Source: Lolium rigidum
Lineage: Eukaryota; Streptophyta; Magnoliopsida; Poales; Poaceae
Assembly: GCF_022539505.1 (NCBI RefSeq)
Contig: NC_061509.1
Span: 205,928,721 to 205,992,720, forward strand
Length of the DNA: 64,000 bases
Direction: 5' to 3'
Part shown: positions 33,546-44,641 of the stretch, piece by piece
Position numbering within the stretch: position 1 is the stretch's first letter
Layout: every line of letters starts with the position of its first letter
Program-made: the position numbers and the translations under genes
Notes under the pieces: generated by a model
What the model was told of the DNA's origin: nothing
The model's input: the letters and a program-made list of their open reading frames with translations, nothing else
Databases searched by the model: none

Positions 33546-33757
33546 GGAAACCAACTCCACCAAGGATGCTATGCGCCACACGAGGCTAACACACTCCACC
33601 TAGGAAACCAACTCCACCAAGGATGCGATACGCCACAAGAGGCTAACACACTCCACCAAGGAAACCAACTCCACCAAGGATGCGATACGCCACAAGAGGC
33701 TAACACACTCCACCAAGGAAACCAACTCCACCAAGGATGCGATACGCCACAAGAGGC
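33546..33757. repeat. 57-bp tandem repeat in the Copia LTR
   Basis: Four units start at 33546, 33603, 33660 and 33717, beginning GGAAACCAACTCCACCAAGG and including GCGATACGCCACAAGAGG. The first is the most diverged. The partner LTR has the same array at 40588-40780 with 18 bp missing from its last unit. 57 is a multiple of three, so a 19-residue repeat is open on the plus strand. I take this as incidental. Confidence 0.9.
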
Positions 33758-34237
33758 TAGATGGCCACTAAGGCAAGAACACCACTAAGGAAGAACACAC
33801 ACACCCTACGAGATGGAAACCCCGGAGAGAGCACAACCGATGCACCTAATGCAATGGCTAAGAACACCACTAGGATGCCCAAGTTCTTCTCTCCCAAATT
33901 CCAACAAAGCTAGAAGAAGCTATTGAGGGAATAAGGGAGGAAGAACAAAGTGAGGAGAAACACCAAGAAACTCCAAGATCTAGATCTAGCAAGATCCTCT
34001 CACTTAGAGAAGGATTCAATTGGTGAAGCTCTAGATCTAGATCTCCTCTCTCCTTTCCCCCAAAAATATGCAACAAATAGTGGGGGGATCAAGAGGAGGA
34101 AGAAAGAACCCAAGGTCAACAATGGAGGAGAGAGAGTGGAGGTGCAGGGTTGGTTTGGGCGGAGGTGGAAGAGAGGTATAAATAGGGGCTGCAAAATATA
34201 GCTGTTGGGGCTGAGAAAACGGTCAGATTCGTGCCCA

Positions 34238-34353
34238 AAGCGGTACTACCGCTTGTCGAAGCGGTACTACCGCTTGCGCACGAACTGTGCAAAAAACAGA
34301 TCTAGATCGGCCCGAAACCGGTAGTACCGCTCTGTGAAGCGGTACTACCGCTT
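34238..34353. repeat. AAGCGGTACTACCGCTT palindromes in the Copia LTR
   Basis: Three 17-bp odd palindromes at 34238-34254, 34259-34275 and 34337-34353, with a related GGTAGTACCGC at 34320. A second cluster of GGTACCGG/GGTACTACCGG motifs fills 34752-34912. The same pattern is in the other LTR at about 41266-41380 and 41768-41912. Confidence 0.85.
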
Positions 34354-35605
34354 GTGCTGAATCTGGAGCAAAGCTGAAAGATGCACGAGAGAGAGAGCAG
34401 AGCAGCAGAGGCAGCAAGCGGTATGGAGTGCGGCAGCAGCGCGGCGCAGGCGTAGGGCAGAGTGGAGCAGCAGCATGCATGCAACGGCTTGGGCGGGAAA
34501 CGTGCACGCAACGTGAGGCAGCAGAGGCGTGGCGCGACAGCATGCGGGGCGGGAGCCAGAGCGGGTCAACGCCTGGCTCGATGGTCGAGCCTCTCCCGCA
34601 CGGGAGCTGCGTGACGAGCGGGCGACGTGGGCAAGTGGCAGCAGCGCGGCCTGGGCGAGCGAGGCGTGCGGGGTGGCTTGGTGGGCTGGCGGCGGCGCGG
34701 CCCAAGCGGGGGCAGAAGGCAGTGGAGGCTAGTGGTTTGGAGGAGAAGATGGGCCGGTAGTACCGGGCCCGGTACCGGTCCTGGTACCGTAATGGGTTAC
34801 GGTACTACCGGGCCGGTACCGGCCTGGTACCGCTTGCGATCCAGTAAGCAAAAACGCGCGTGCGGTACTTTGGCCGGTACCGCCCGCGGTACTACCGCCC
34901 GGCCCTATAAGACTTTTCTTTTTCTTTTTAAATATGCAGCAACCGTAAAATTCATAACTTGAGCTAGACAACTCCAAATGACATGAAACCAGTTTTGTTC
35001 GAAAGAGGGCGACAAGAGCTATCTTCTCACATGATGAAATCATGGAAAAGAGTGAGTGATGATTTTCTCATGGTCATAGAGGTGTAACCTCTCAATACGA
35101 TATATCGAGAAAATCATCACTCTGTCGCGTGCAATATGCGATGCAACCGAAAACCGTTTCATGCATAAGAACCAAGAAGAACCGAGAACGCGATGCAATG
35201 CATGCAAGGTTTGAGCTCTCTCCGATGATACGACCCACTATCCTATCGAGCACAAACCTAGTCCTTGCGCGTTCTTCTCGAGTCGGCAAGCTCCGTCTTC
35301 ACCCTCTTCATCATTGTCCATGCCACCGTCTTCATCACCTTGTACGCACACCACCATCGTCATCCATCTTCAACGCCGTCTTCTCTCTTCATCTTCTACG
35401 TCGTCTTCTCTCTTCATCTTCAACACCGTCTTTGTCTCTCTTCGACACCACCTTCATCATTGTACTCCGTCTTCTCCATCTTACAACCTTGAGTCCAACA
35501 TGACTATGGACTTGACCTAAGATTGATTCTCAATGCAACCGTTAGTCCATAGGGATTGTCATCAATTACCAAAACCACACATGGGGTAAAGGACATGTTC
35601 TTACA

Positions 35606-35620
35606 ATCTCCCCCATTTTG
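35606..35620 (-). other. polypurine tract of the Copia element
   Basis: On the minus strand AAAATGGGGGAGAT lies directly before the LTR start TGTAAGAACATG. Confidence 0.8.
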
Positions 35621-37630
35621 GTAATTGATGACAATCTCTTTGAGAGGGTTTAGATATGGAATTTAGCGAACAACCCAAGTTGAATATTTAGAACAAACTC
35701 CCCCATAATATATGCATGTGTGAATGAACTTGAATTTCATTGCATATACCGGCAATTAAAGCCTAGCGGAGTATCCTCTAAATATTCAACCATGCAAAGC
35801 AACACACGCAAGGCATGAAAGGCAAATGCTTAAGAACGAACAAAAGCAATTCCCTTAAACCCTCCAAACTTCTCCCCCATTGGCATTAATTGCCAAAATG
35901 GACGAAAGGTTTGGAAGGCCAATATAGTGAGCGTTCCTCCATAAGTTGTGCATTTCTCATAATTGTGAGTGAAATCAAATGCACATATTCAATGACGAAT
36001 ATTCGGAGGAAATCAAACTATATTGAGGATCAAAGATTGCAAGAGGATATGAAGGTAAGACACTATGAGGCAAGCAATCAATGAACCAACACTATGCTCT
36101 AAGTAATATGTGGAAGCTCGCCAAAGTTTGTGCACAAGATAAACAATTTGTATTGAAGAATAAGGTGCACAAGCATGGCATCATTGCTCCCACAAGACCA
36201 CTCAAAGCATGTGCCAAAATCAACTATGAGTGCTAGAAGATGCAAATGATATAAAATGAGCACTCATAGCCAAGTTCTTTGTGAAGTCATTAAAGAGTGA
36301 AATAAGAATGAAGGAATAGACTCCAACAAAGAGGGATATCAAAAGATATGCACCATCTCTTATGTGTATAAGTTTCTCTAAGTGGACAACATCACGGAGA
36401 CGTTTATTCACAAAGAAACATGCACACACAAGATAAGTACAAGAGAGATAGAGCAATATATCCAAAACAAGTATGCTCAAGGACTTATCTCATGTTAAGA
36501 CTCTAAACCAAGTATAAGAAATGAGATAACCCACTCCCAAAGAAACCAAGGTTCTAAATAAACCAAACCCTCAACACTTTTCATGATGGCACAAATGTAC
36601 CGAAAAGAAAAGGTTTGTCTTCCAAGGTCAAATTTTTGAAACAAGTGAGTGTTCTAGCAAACATAGGAGAGCTCCCCCAAAATTAGTGCACCATTTAGAA
36701 TTTTGCATTTGAATACAAAATGCACAAATGTGAGATTTTCTCAATCATGTTTGTCAAACCACCAACAGGGTTCAAGAGAAATAAGGAGATCCAAAAGAAG
36801 TAAGGAAGACAAATGGGAGTCTAACCCACAAGGACAAATTCTTGGCAACAAATGAAGGAATTGAGCACAAGAGCCAAGTGTGAGGATGATCCGGAACAAT
36901 ACTACACAATTTATTACCAATTGTCAAAGGACAAGAGGTGTATAGGAAATATTCATATGGTAGTTTGTGAGTATGTCCAAGATTATCTTCACAACAAGAA
37001 AGCAAACGGTAAAGTGGGATTTGTTTGAGCACACATGTCACATAGGAACAAGATAATCTATAATATCAACACTATGTGACACAACCTCAAATGTTCACAT
37101 TTTCTAGGCTTGTAAAATGCACATGGCATAATACTCCCCCATAATGTGATAAAGACATTTTCCGTGCAAGAGGCAAATAAGAACCAAGTGAGATAATTAA
37201 TGGACATTATAGGATTTTAATTCATCATGTCACACATTTTAGGATTGTGAAATGCACGGAGCATATCACTCCCCCAAGATGGGATAGTCCATTAATTTCT
37301 CACATGAGCCAACAACTAAGATATGAACAAGATGCAATAGGCTCAAAAAAGAACAATTGTACATGGTGTGCCACCCAACAAAAAAAAGAAACAAGATAAG
37401 CAAGTAGGAAGCACAACATACACAATCACATGCAAGGCACAAAACCAACACATGTAAAAGGGGAGCGAGTAACTTTAAATGTAAAGGAGTTGAGGACTCG
37501 TTACCGCAAGGAGGAGCATGGGTAAAGGATGAAAGGAATACAACTTGACTTGAGGAAGTGAGAATGATGAAGATCCCCTAAGTCTTCATGAGTTAGTCAA
37601 GCCTCCATGCCCTCCACTTGTGCCTATTGA
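35621..37630 (-). other. non-coding internal region of the Copia element
   Basis: About 2 kb, A-rich on the plus strand, between the gag stop and the polypurine tract. Short frames here have no domain. In an autonomous Copia element this space and more would hold protease, integrase, RT and RNase H. None of their motifs are present in any frame. Confidence 0.75.
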
Positions 37631-39980
37631 TCAAGTTTTGGCTTGTTGGTCCCCAACAAAGTTGGGTCCTAAGAAGTTAGTCACAATAGGCTTGGCAACC
37701 CAAATGGTTCTTTTTGCGAAACCACATTGAGTGCCAACATATTTGGCAAACACATCACCAACCTTATCCTTATGTAGAGAGTAAGCACCATGGATCAAGA
37801 TAGGGTTGGATGAGTTACCACTAGTGCAAGAGGAGGAGATGTGGCCCTTCTCACGGCATAGGTAGCATCTTCTTCTCCTCCCCTTCTTCTCACTTGATTT
37901 CTCCGCAACGGGAGCCTTGGCTTGATCCTTCTCGGGTAGCGGCCCTTCTTCAAGTTGAGGTAGACCTTGAGCTTGGCCTTGAGGTAGACCATGAGCTCCA
38001 TCTTGAGGCCGCTTCCCTTGTTTCTTCTCGCCAAGTGGCTTCTTCTTCAAGGGGCACAATCTAACATGATGCCCTTCAATCTCGCACTTGAAGCACACAA
38101 TCTTGGCGGGGTCCTTCACATGCCCTTGGCCCTTCTTCCGCTTGTGCGAGGTGGACTTGTTCTTGTTGTTGGAGTTGAATCCAAGTCCACTCTTGTCATT
38201 GGGGAATTGCTTCCCCTCATGACCCTTTACCAAGTCCTTCTTAAAAGAAGAGACTTGGGCCTCAAGCTCTTCGATTTCCCCTACATGGTTAGTAACAACA
38301 CAAGTACTAGAGGAAGTGGAAGCTTTATTGTTAGAGCAACAAGGCAAGGTATGTAATTCACCACAAGATATAGCAATTGCATGGGTGGGTGATTTACTAG
38401 CACTAGCACAAGGAATTATAGAACAAGGCATAGAAGGTAGTTCACCACAAGATAAGTCAATAGCATGAATGGGTGAACTAAAAGCACTAGCACATGGAAA
38501 AATAGCATTTTGAGAGGTAGTGCTAGTACTCACATGAGGCACATAAGATTTTACCTTTGTCATGATAGCCTCATGAGCTAACTTTAGCAAATCATGAGAG
38601 ACTAGAAGATCATCATGGGAGCTAGAAAGCTTTCCATGACTTTCTTCCAATTTCTCATAATTGCTTGTTAGCAAAGCAAGTTGAGCCCTTAGCTCAACAT
38701 TCTCCTTCAAGATGGAAGCTTCACAAGAGGTAGAGTTAGTAGCACAAGCATTATCAATTATAGCACAAGGAGAAGGCAACTTAGCAAGCTCTATTTGGTT
38801 GAGAGCCTCAAATTGCTCAAGTGACTCGGTGAGAAGCTCACAATCCTCAAGGAGTTTACCATGAACAATTACTAGCTCATCATATTTAATTTCAAAAATC
38901 ATGTGCCACCTCTAAAGCTCTATCACGAGATTCCTTTACCCTACGTATCTTTAGAGCAAAGTTCTCTTCAAGAGTTTCATTGGTGGTTTGTTGTTCTTTA
39001 AGAGCTCCTTTAAGAGTTGCAATCTCAATTGCATCCTTGCGCTCATACTCTTCCTTTTTCTCAATAAGTTTTGTGCTCTTAATGGCAAAATTGAAGATTT
39101 TCATGAAGCTAGAGCGAGCAAGTTTTTTCTTAGGAAGAGCATGATAAACCGACTCTCCCAACTTGTTTAAGGAAGCAACATTAAGTCCTTCCATATCATC
39201 ATCCTCATCATCACTAGATAGATAGGGTTCCAAGGAAGGAGATACCTTAGAAGCCTTAGCCATAAGGCAAGTGTAGGAACCGTGCAATGATAAAGAAGAT
39301 GAACTCCTTGAAACTCCATCCAAGATCTTGTCTTGGCCCATAGTATCTTCGGTTTCCTCTACATTGTTAGTCACACAAGTACTAGAGGAAAGCAAAGTAT
39401 CTTCATTATGGCAACAAGACAAGAGAAGCATATCATCATGGGATGAAGATATGCAAGGACTATCAACACTAGCATGTAAATCATTTCTCGTGCTACAAGT
39501 GTTAAAGTCCAAAGATGAGACATTGCAATGGGATAGAGATGAAGAATCATCAAGAGAGCGCTCACCATCAACAATGCAATGTTCATCACCATTCACCATA
39601 CCATTACCTTGTGTCTTACCACACGTTGGTGAAGTGGAAGGAGCGTAATCATCCTCAATGGTCTTGGATCCACCATATGTATCTCGAAGCTTTGTCCAAA
39701 CCTCATGAGCACTCCGGAAAGGCGCAATGGAGGAAATCACTACATGACTCACAACACGGCAAAGGACTTTAGTAGCTTGAGCATCTAGATAAGAGTTTTT
39801 CTTCTCCTCAAAAGTTGGATTTTGTGGATCCTTAGGAGGAGAAAAACCCATATCAAGAATTCGCTCCACATGTGGGTGCATGTCCCTAAAATAATCAAGC
39901 ATGTAGAATTTCCAAGCATCATAATTAGTGCCATCAAATGTATAGGAAGAAGTGTGCACTAATCCTCTAGCCGACGTCAT
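37631..39980 (-). pseudogene. Copia-type Gag, one frameshift
   Basis: The start ATG is at 39980. The N-terminal part matches the UBN2/DUF4219 capsid region: SYTFDGTNYDAWKFYMLDYF, YLDAQATKVLCRVVSHVVIS, FRSAHEVWTKLRDTYGG. A long Ser/Asp-rich middle and a coiled coil follow, then a second coiled coil (ENVELRAQLALLTSNYEKLE) and two zinc knuckles, CFKCEIEGHHVRLCPLKKK and CYLCREKGHISSSC (both CX2CX4HX4C). The end is GPNFVGDQQAKT, stop at 37631. The only lesion is one extra T in a T5 run near 38893-38897, which splits the gene into 38892-39980 and a second frame. About 780 codons would be expected. Confidence 0.85.
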
Positions 39981-40021
39981 ACTCTCTAGGCGGTGAAGCC
40001 CAACAAGATAAGAGAGCCCTA

Positions 40022-40033
40022 GCTCTGATACCA
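40022..40033 (-). other. primer-binding site, complementary to initiator tRNA-Met
   Basis: On the minus strand TGGTATCAGAGC lies two bases inside the LTR end. It is the standard Copia primer-binding sequence and sets the orientation of the element. Confidence 0.92.
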
Positions 40034-40035
40034 AT

Positions 40036-42612
40036 TGAATGTTCTAGGACGTCGCCTAGAGGGGGGGTGAATAGGCGGTGTATAAAAACTTCTACTTGAG
40101 AGCTAAACTAGGCGGAATAAAACTACAAGTGTTTACTAGTTTAGCTCAAGGCCTAACAACTAGGGGTTTGCCTAAGTGCTCCAATAAACTATGCTAGCAT
40201 GATGAGCAACAAGGTGATAACAAGATAGGTATAGCATCAAGCATGATAGATATCACAATGTAAAGCGCATAGGTAATGGAGCTCGGGTTGAGAAGTAACC
40301 GGTGCACGAGGATACGACGATGTATCCCGAAGTTCACACCCAAGGGTGCTACGTCTCCGTTGGAGCAGTGTGGAGGCACGAGGCACTCCAATGAGCCACT
40401 AGGGCCACCGTATTCTCCTTGAGACTTTCCTCCAAGGAGAAAAGCCTCGATCCACTAAGGGACCCTTGAGGGTGGTCACCGAACCCGTACAAGCTTGGGC
40501 AAACTCCCAAGTATCAAGCTTGAGGCAACTCCACAACGAGGAGGCTCTCAAGTACACGGCCACAAGAGGCTTACAACACACCACCAAGGAAACCAACTCC
40601 ACCAAGGATGCTATGCGCCACACGAGGCTAACACACTCCACCTAGGAAACCAACTCCACCAAGGATGCGATACGCCACAAGAGGCTAACACACTCCACCA
40701 AGGAAACCAACTCCACCAAGGATGCGATACGCCACAAGAGGCTAACACACTCCACCAAGGATGCGATACGCCACAAGAGGCTAGATGGCCACTAAGGCAA
40801 GAACACCACTAAGGAAGAACACACACACCCTACGAGATCGAAACCCCGGAGAGAGCACAACCGATGCACCTAATGCAATGGCTAAGAACACCACTAGGAT
40901 GCCCAAGTTCTTCTCTCCCAAATTCCAACAAAGCTAGAAGAAGCTATTGGGGGAATAAGGGAGGAAGAACAAAGTGAGGAGAAACACCAAGAAACTCCAA
41001 GATCTAGATCTAGCAAGATCCTCTCACTTAGAGAAGGATTCAATTGGTGAAGCTCTAGATCTAGATCTCCTCTCTCCTTTCCCCCAAAAATATGCAACAA
41101 ATAGTGGGGGATCAAGAGGAGGAAGAAAGAACCCAAGGTCAACAATGGAGGAGAGAGAGTGGAGGTGCGGGGTTGGTTTGGGCGGAGGTGGAAGAGAGGT
41201 ATAAATAGGGGCTGCAAAATATAGTCTGTTGGGGCTGAGAAAACGGTCAGATTCGTGCCCAAAGCGGTACTACCGCTTGTCGAAGCGGTACTACCGCTTG
41301 CGCGCGAACTGTGCAAAAAAGAGATCTGGATCGGCCCGAAACCGGTAGTACCGCTCTGTGAAGCGGCACTACCGCTTGTGCTGAATCTGGAGCAAAGCTG
41401 AAAGATGCACGAGAGAGAGAGCAGAGCAGCAGAGGCAGCAAGCGGTATGGAGTGCGGCAGCAGTGCGGCGCAGGCGTAGGGCAGATTGGAGCATGCAGCG
41501 GCTTGGGCGGGAAACGTGCACGCAACGCGAGGCAGCAGAGGCGTGGCGCGGCAGCATGCGGGGCGGGAGCCAGAGCGGGTCAACGCCTGGCTCGATGGTC
41601 GAGCCTCTCCCGCGCGGGAGCTGCGTGACGAGCGGGCGACGTGGGCAAGTGGCAGCAGCGCGGCCTGGGCGAGCGAGGCGTGCGGGGTGGCTTGGTGGGC
41701 TGGCGGCGGCGCGGCCCACGCGGGGGCAGAAGGCAGTGGAGGCTGGTGGTTTGGAGGAGAAGATGGGCCGGTAGTACCGGGCCCGATGCGGTCCTGGTAC
41801 CGTAATGGGTTACGGTACTACCGGGCCGGTACCGGCCTGGTACCGCTTGCGATCCAGTAAGCAAAAACGCGCGTGCAGTACTTTGGCCGGTACCGCCCGC
41901 GGTACTACCGCCCATAAGACTTTTCTTTTTCTTTTTAAATATGCAGCAACCGTAAAATTCATAACTTGAGCTAGACAACTCCAAATGACATGAAACCAGT
42001 TTTGTTGGAAAGAGGGCGACAAGAGCTATCTTCTCACATGATGAAATCATGGAAAAGAGTGAGTGATGATTTTCTCATGGTCATAGAGGTGTAACCTCTC
42101 AATACGATATATCGAGAAAATCATCACTCTGTCGCGTGCAATATGCGATGCAACCGAAAACCGTTTCATGCATAAGAACCAAGAAGAACGGAGAACGCGA
42201 TGCAATGCATGCAAGGTTTGAGCTCTCTCCGATGATACGACCCACTATCCTATCGAGCACAAACCTAGTCCTTGCGCGTTCTTCTCGAGTCGGCAAGCTC
42301 CGTCTTCACCCTCTTCATCATTGTCCATGCCACCGTCTTCATAACCTTGTACGCACACCACCGTCGTCATCCATCTTCAACGCCGTCTTCTCTCTTCATC
42401 TTCTACGCCGTCTTCTCTCTTCATCTTCAACACCGTCTTTGTCTCTCTTCGACACCACCTTCATCATTGTACTCCGTCTTCTCCATCTTACAACCTTGAG
42501 TCCAACATGACTATGGACTTGACCTAAGATTGATTCTCAATGCAACCGTTAGTCCATAGGGATTGTCATCAATTACCAAAACCACACATGGAGTAAAGGA
42601 CATGTTCTTACA
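40036..42612 (-). repeat. 5' LTR of the Copia element (2577 bp)
   Basis: The same termini as the other LTR. It lacks 18 bp in the last 57-bp unit and has a few other short deletions in the GC-rich block (near 41490 and 41785-41910). Its outer edge lies 400 bp upstream of the kinase start codon. Confidence 0.93.
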
Positions 42613-42617
42613 GAGTG
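42613..42617. repeat. target-site duplication of the Copia element, right
   Basis: GAGTG, identical to 32990-32994. Confidence 0.92.
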
Positions 42618-42739
42618 CTTGCTACAGCAAGCTTTCATTTGATTAGTCTGGTTACACTGAGGGTATTGTTACAGCGGTCGGTCGATTTTGGAGCAAAATT
42701 TGATTCGTGCCAGCCGATCGAAAAGTTAATTTTTATCTC

Positions 42740-42770
42740 ACTCGTAGCAACGCACGGGCATATTTCCTAG
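42740..42770 (+). mobile_element. possible degenerate Helitron 3' terminus
   Basis: CTCGTAGCAACGCACGGGCAT followed by TTCCTAG and then T. Grass Helitrons often end with a CCCGT..GCAACGC..ACGGG hairpin about 10 nt before a terminal CTAG inserted in front of T. Here one side of the stem has decayed (CTCGT). No 5' end (TC) was identified, so only the terminus is proposed. Confidence 0.3.
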
Positions 42771-43011
42771 TCTCTATGTAAAGAAGTAACGCAGAATCGG
42801 AAAACAAGATAATAACTTACGTAGAGGAAAGGATATGTCATATTCAGGTTGTAGCAACATGATTATCAAGTCTAGTGTTGAATTGTTCAATTCATGCATA
42901 TATATATATGTGTGTTATGTTCTAATGTGAGAAGATCTCTGTTGTTACCAGATGTAGATGGAACTTCGAAGCTAGTTACTTATAACAGAAGGTATAGAAT
43001 ACCAAGTGAAC

Positions 43012-44463
43012 ATGAGGTTACAACATACAATTGCATCTGCGAAGCGGATTCCGTTATGGTTTCTAGAACATATTACAGATAATTTTTCCGAGGAGCGCAT
43101 AATTGGTTATGGTGGGTTTGGAGTAGTTTATAAGGTATCAATTACATCCTCTATATCCACCACTCTACATCTATATAACAGCCCATGTGCCATATTACCA
43201 AATTTATTTAACAGGGGATACTCGATAACGGGCATGTGATTGCTGTGAAGAAAATACGTTCCAATGGGGAATTGGGGGAGGCCCAATTTAAGAACGAGCT
43301 TATGATCCATCTTAGGGGGGTCCAGCATGAAAACATTGTACAGTTAGTTGGCTATTGTGATGACAGGAGAAATATATTTGCTGAGTACGAAGGGGAAATT
43401 GTATTGGCTGCTGTGGAAGAAAGAGCTCTCTGCTTGGAATACATGCCGGGTGGAAGCCTTGATGGTCATCTTTCTGGTATATATGACAGTCCTAACCTTA
43501 TTGAGGCTATTTTTTTTATTGTACGCCAATGAAATGGCTCCTAATGCTCTGTTTACTTTTGTAGATGAATCATGCGGACTTGAATGGCCTCCACGCTACG
43601 AAATAATTAAAGGTATATGTGAAGGTTTAAAGTACCTTCATACTGCATTCAAAGGTTGTATTTACCATCTGGACTTAAAACCCGCTAATATATTGCTCGA
43701 TAAGAACATGCGGCCAAAAATTGGTGATTTTGGTACGTCAATACTCCTTGGCTCAATGCAAACATGCATCACAGAAACAATAACAGGAACATTGTAAGTT
43801 GAATATTGAAAAGGAGGTAATTTTAAATTTCTGGACAGTCAGAGCAATAACCATGTCATATTAATTATTGTATTTGATACCATGCGTGCAGTGGATACAT
43901 GCCACCAGAGTACATCGATTATCAGGAAATCTCACCTAAGTTTGACATATTCAGCTTGGGCCGTACGATGATACAAGTAATAGCAGGACAGGAGGGCTAT
44001 GAAAAATGTGCAGACATGCCTCATCAGCAATTCATTGAGCATGTAAGCATAGAAGTTATTTGAATTCTTTTTAGAGGAATATTCTGTTGTGTCTGACCTC
44101 TACGCAGTTATGCCACATTTTGACATCATGTTATAATTTTCGCAGGTACATGAAAACTGGGGAAGCAGGCTGGGGGCAGCAATGTCGTGGTATACATCCT
44201 GGCAAGTCAAGGCATGCATCAAAATAGCGTTAAGGTGTCTGAAGTACAACCAAGTGAATAGGCCTACTATAACCGAGATTGTCAATGAACTGAATGGGAT
44301 TACTAAAACCGAGATTGTCAATGAACAGAAGAAGATTATTAAAATCATCTGCTGCCTGTTATTCGTTCCCAGTGACGCCATGTTTTATCGTGTACTGGCA
44401 TGCGAAGCAGTACCTTTGTCTCGTCTACAATTTATTGAGCATGTAAGCACAGAAGTTCTTTGA
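43012..44463 (+). CDS. non-RD receptor-like cytoplasmic protein kinase, five exons
   Basis: Exons are 43012-43134, 43215-43476, 43565-43793, 43892-44042 and 44146-44463, all with GT..AG introns and matching phases, giving 360 codons without a stop. Kinase motifs are complete: Gly loop GYGGFGVVYK, VAIK-type Lys in VIAVKKI, alpha-C Glu in FKNEL, catalytic loop YHLDLKPANILLD (His-Leu-Asp, so non-RD), metal-binding DFG, PPEY in place of APE, FDIFSLG, and RPTI. No signal peptide or membrane segment is seen. Large grass RLK families implicated in defence use this wording. The C-terminus is altered by a 400-bp duplication. An alternative ends at 44641 through a duplicated donor at 44443 and acceptor before 44546. 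Expression is unproven. Confidence 0.72.
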
Positions 44464-44622
44464 AGTCTTTTTGGATTAATATTATGTTGTTTCTGACCTG
44501 TGCGTGGTTATGCCACATTTTGGCGTCATGTTGTAATTTTCGCAGGAACATGAGAACTGGGGGAGCAAGCTGGGGGCAGGAATGTCATGGCATAAAGACA
44601 TGCACCCAAATAGATTAAGGTC
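44020..44622 (+). repeat. 400-bp tandem duplication across exon 4/5 of the kinase gene
   Basis: 44020-44240 (end of exon 4, intron, start of exon 5) recurs at 44420-44622 with a constant offset of exactly 400 bp over most of its length: ATTGAGCATGTAAGCA at 44034 and 44434, TTTTCGCAGG at 44137 and 44537, ACATGARAACTGG at 44148 and 44548. The second copy has substitutions and a short deletion near its end. Confidence 0.9.
44277..44348 (+). repeat. 36-bp tandem repeat in the last kinase exon
   Basis: ACCGAGATTGTCAATGAAC begins two adjacent 36-bp units. The frame is kept, so the protein repeats TEIVNE. The first unit is the normal kinase C-terminal block ITEIVNELN. Confidence 0.8.
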
Positions 44623-44641
44623 TGTGCAGGGATGTTTTTGA

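Larger units (their letters stand above)
32995..35605 (-). repeat. 3' LTR of the Copia element (2611 bp)
   Basis: Minus-strand ends are TGTAAGAACATG ... CTAGAACATTCA. On the plus strand it starts TGAATGTTCTAGGACGTCGCC and ends GACATGTTCTTACA. It contains the 57-bp repeats, a series of GGTACTACC palindromes, a GC-rich block (34400-34920) and an AT-rich right part. It is 34 bp longer than its partner, partly from the 57-bp repeat block. Confidence 0.93.
32995..42612 (-). mobile_element. complete gag-only (non-autonomous) Copia-type LTR retrotransposon
   Basis: A 9.6-kb element on the minus strand. LTRs are 32995-35605 and 40036-42612. A perfect 5-bp duplication GAGTG flanks it (32990-32994 and 42613-42617). 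A PBS matching initiator tRNA-Met lies at 40022-40033, and a polypurine tract at 35606-35620. The 4.4-kb interior encodes a Copia-type Gag with an N-terminal UBN2/DUF4219-like domain and two CCHC knuckles, but no protease, integrase, RT or RNase H. It must have moved with enzymes from another element. Differences between LTRs are few (about 1-2% by eye), so insertion was recent. Confidence 0.9.

Noticed and set aside
33546..33757. CRISPR-like array
   Set aside because: Repeats are directly adjacent with no unique spacers, sit in a plant LTR, and occur in both LTRs.
33453..33788. Plus-strand frame with a 19-residue repeat (GNQLHQGCDTPQEANTLHQ)
   Set aside because: It arises from the 57-bp LTR tandem repeat, runs against the direction of the element, and has no domain.
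34223..34705. Pro/Arg-rich minus-strand frames in the Copia LTR (also 40894-41719)
   Set aside because: Low-complexity frames in GC-rich LTR sequence, present in both LTR copies, with no conserved domain.
43012..43134. Start codon further upstream in the kinase frame
   Set aside because: The frame is open back to 42976 but has a TAG at 42973-42975 and no ATG before 43012. GTG at 43006 is not a plausible plant start.
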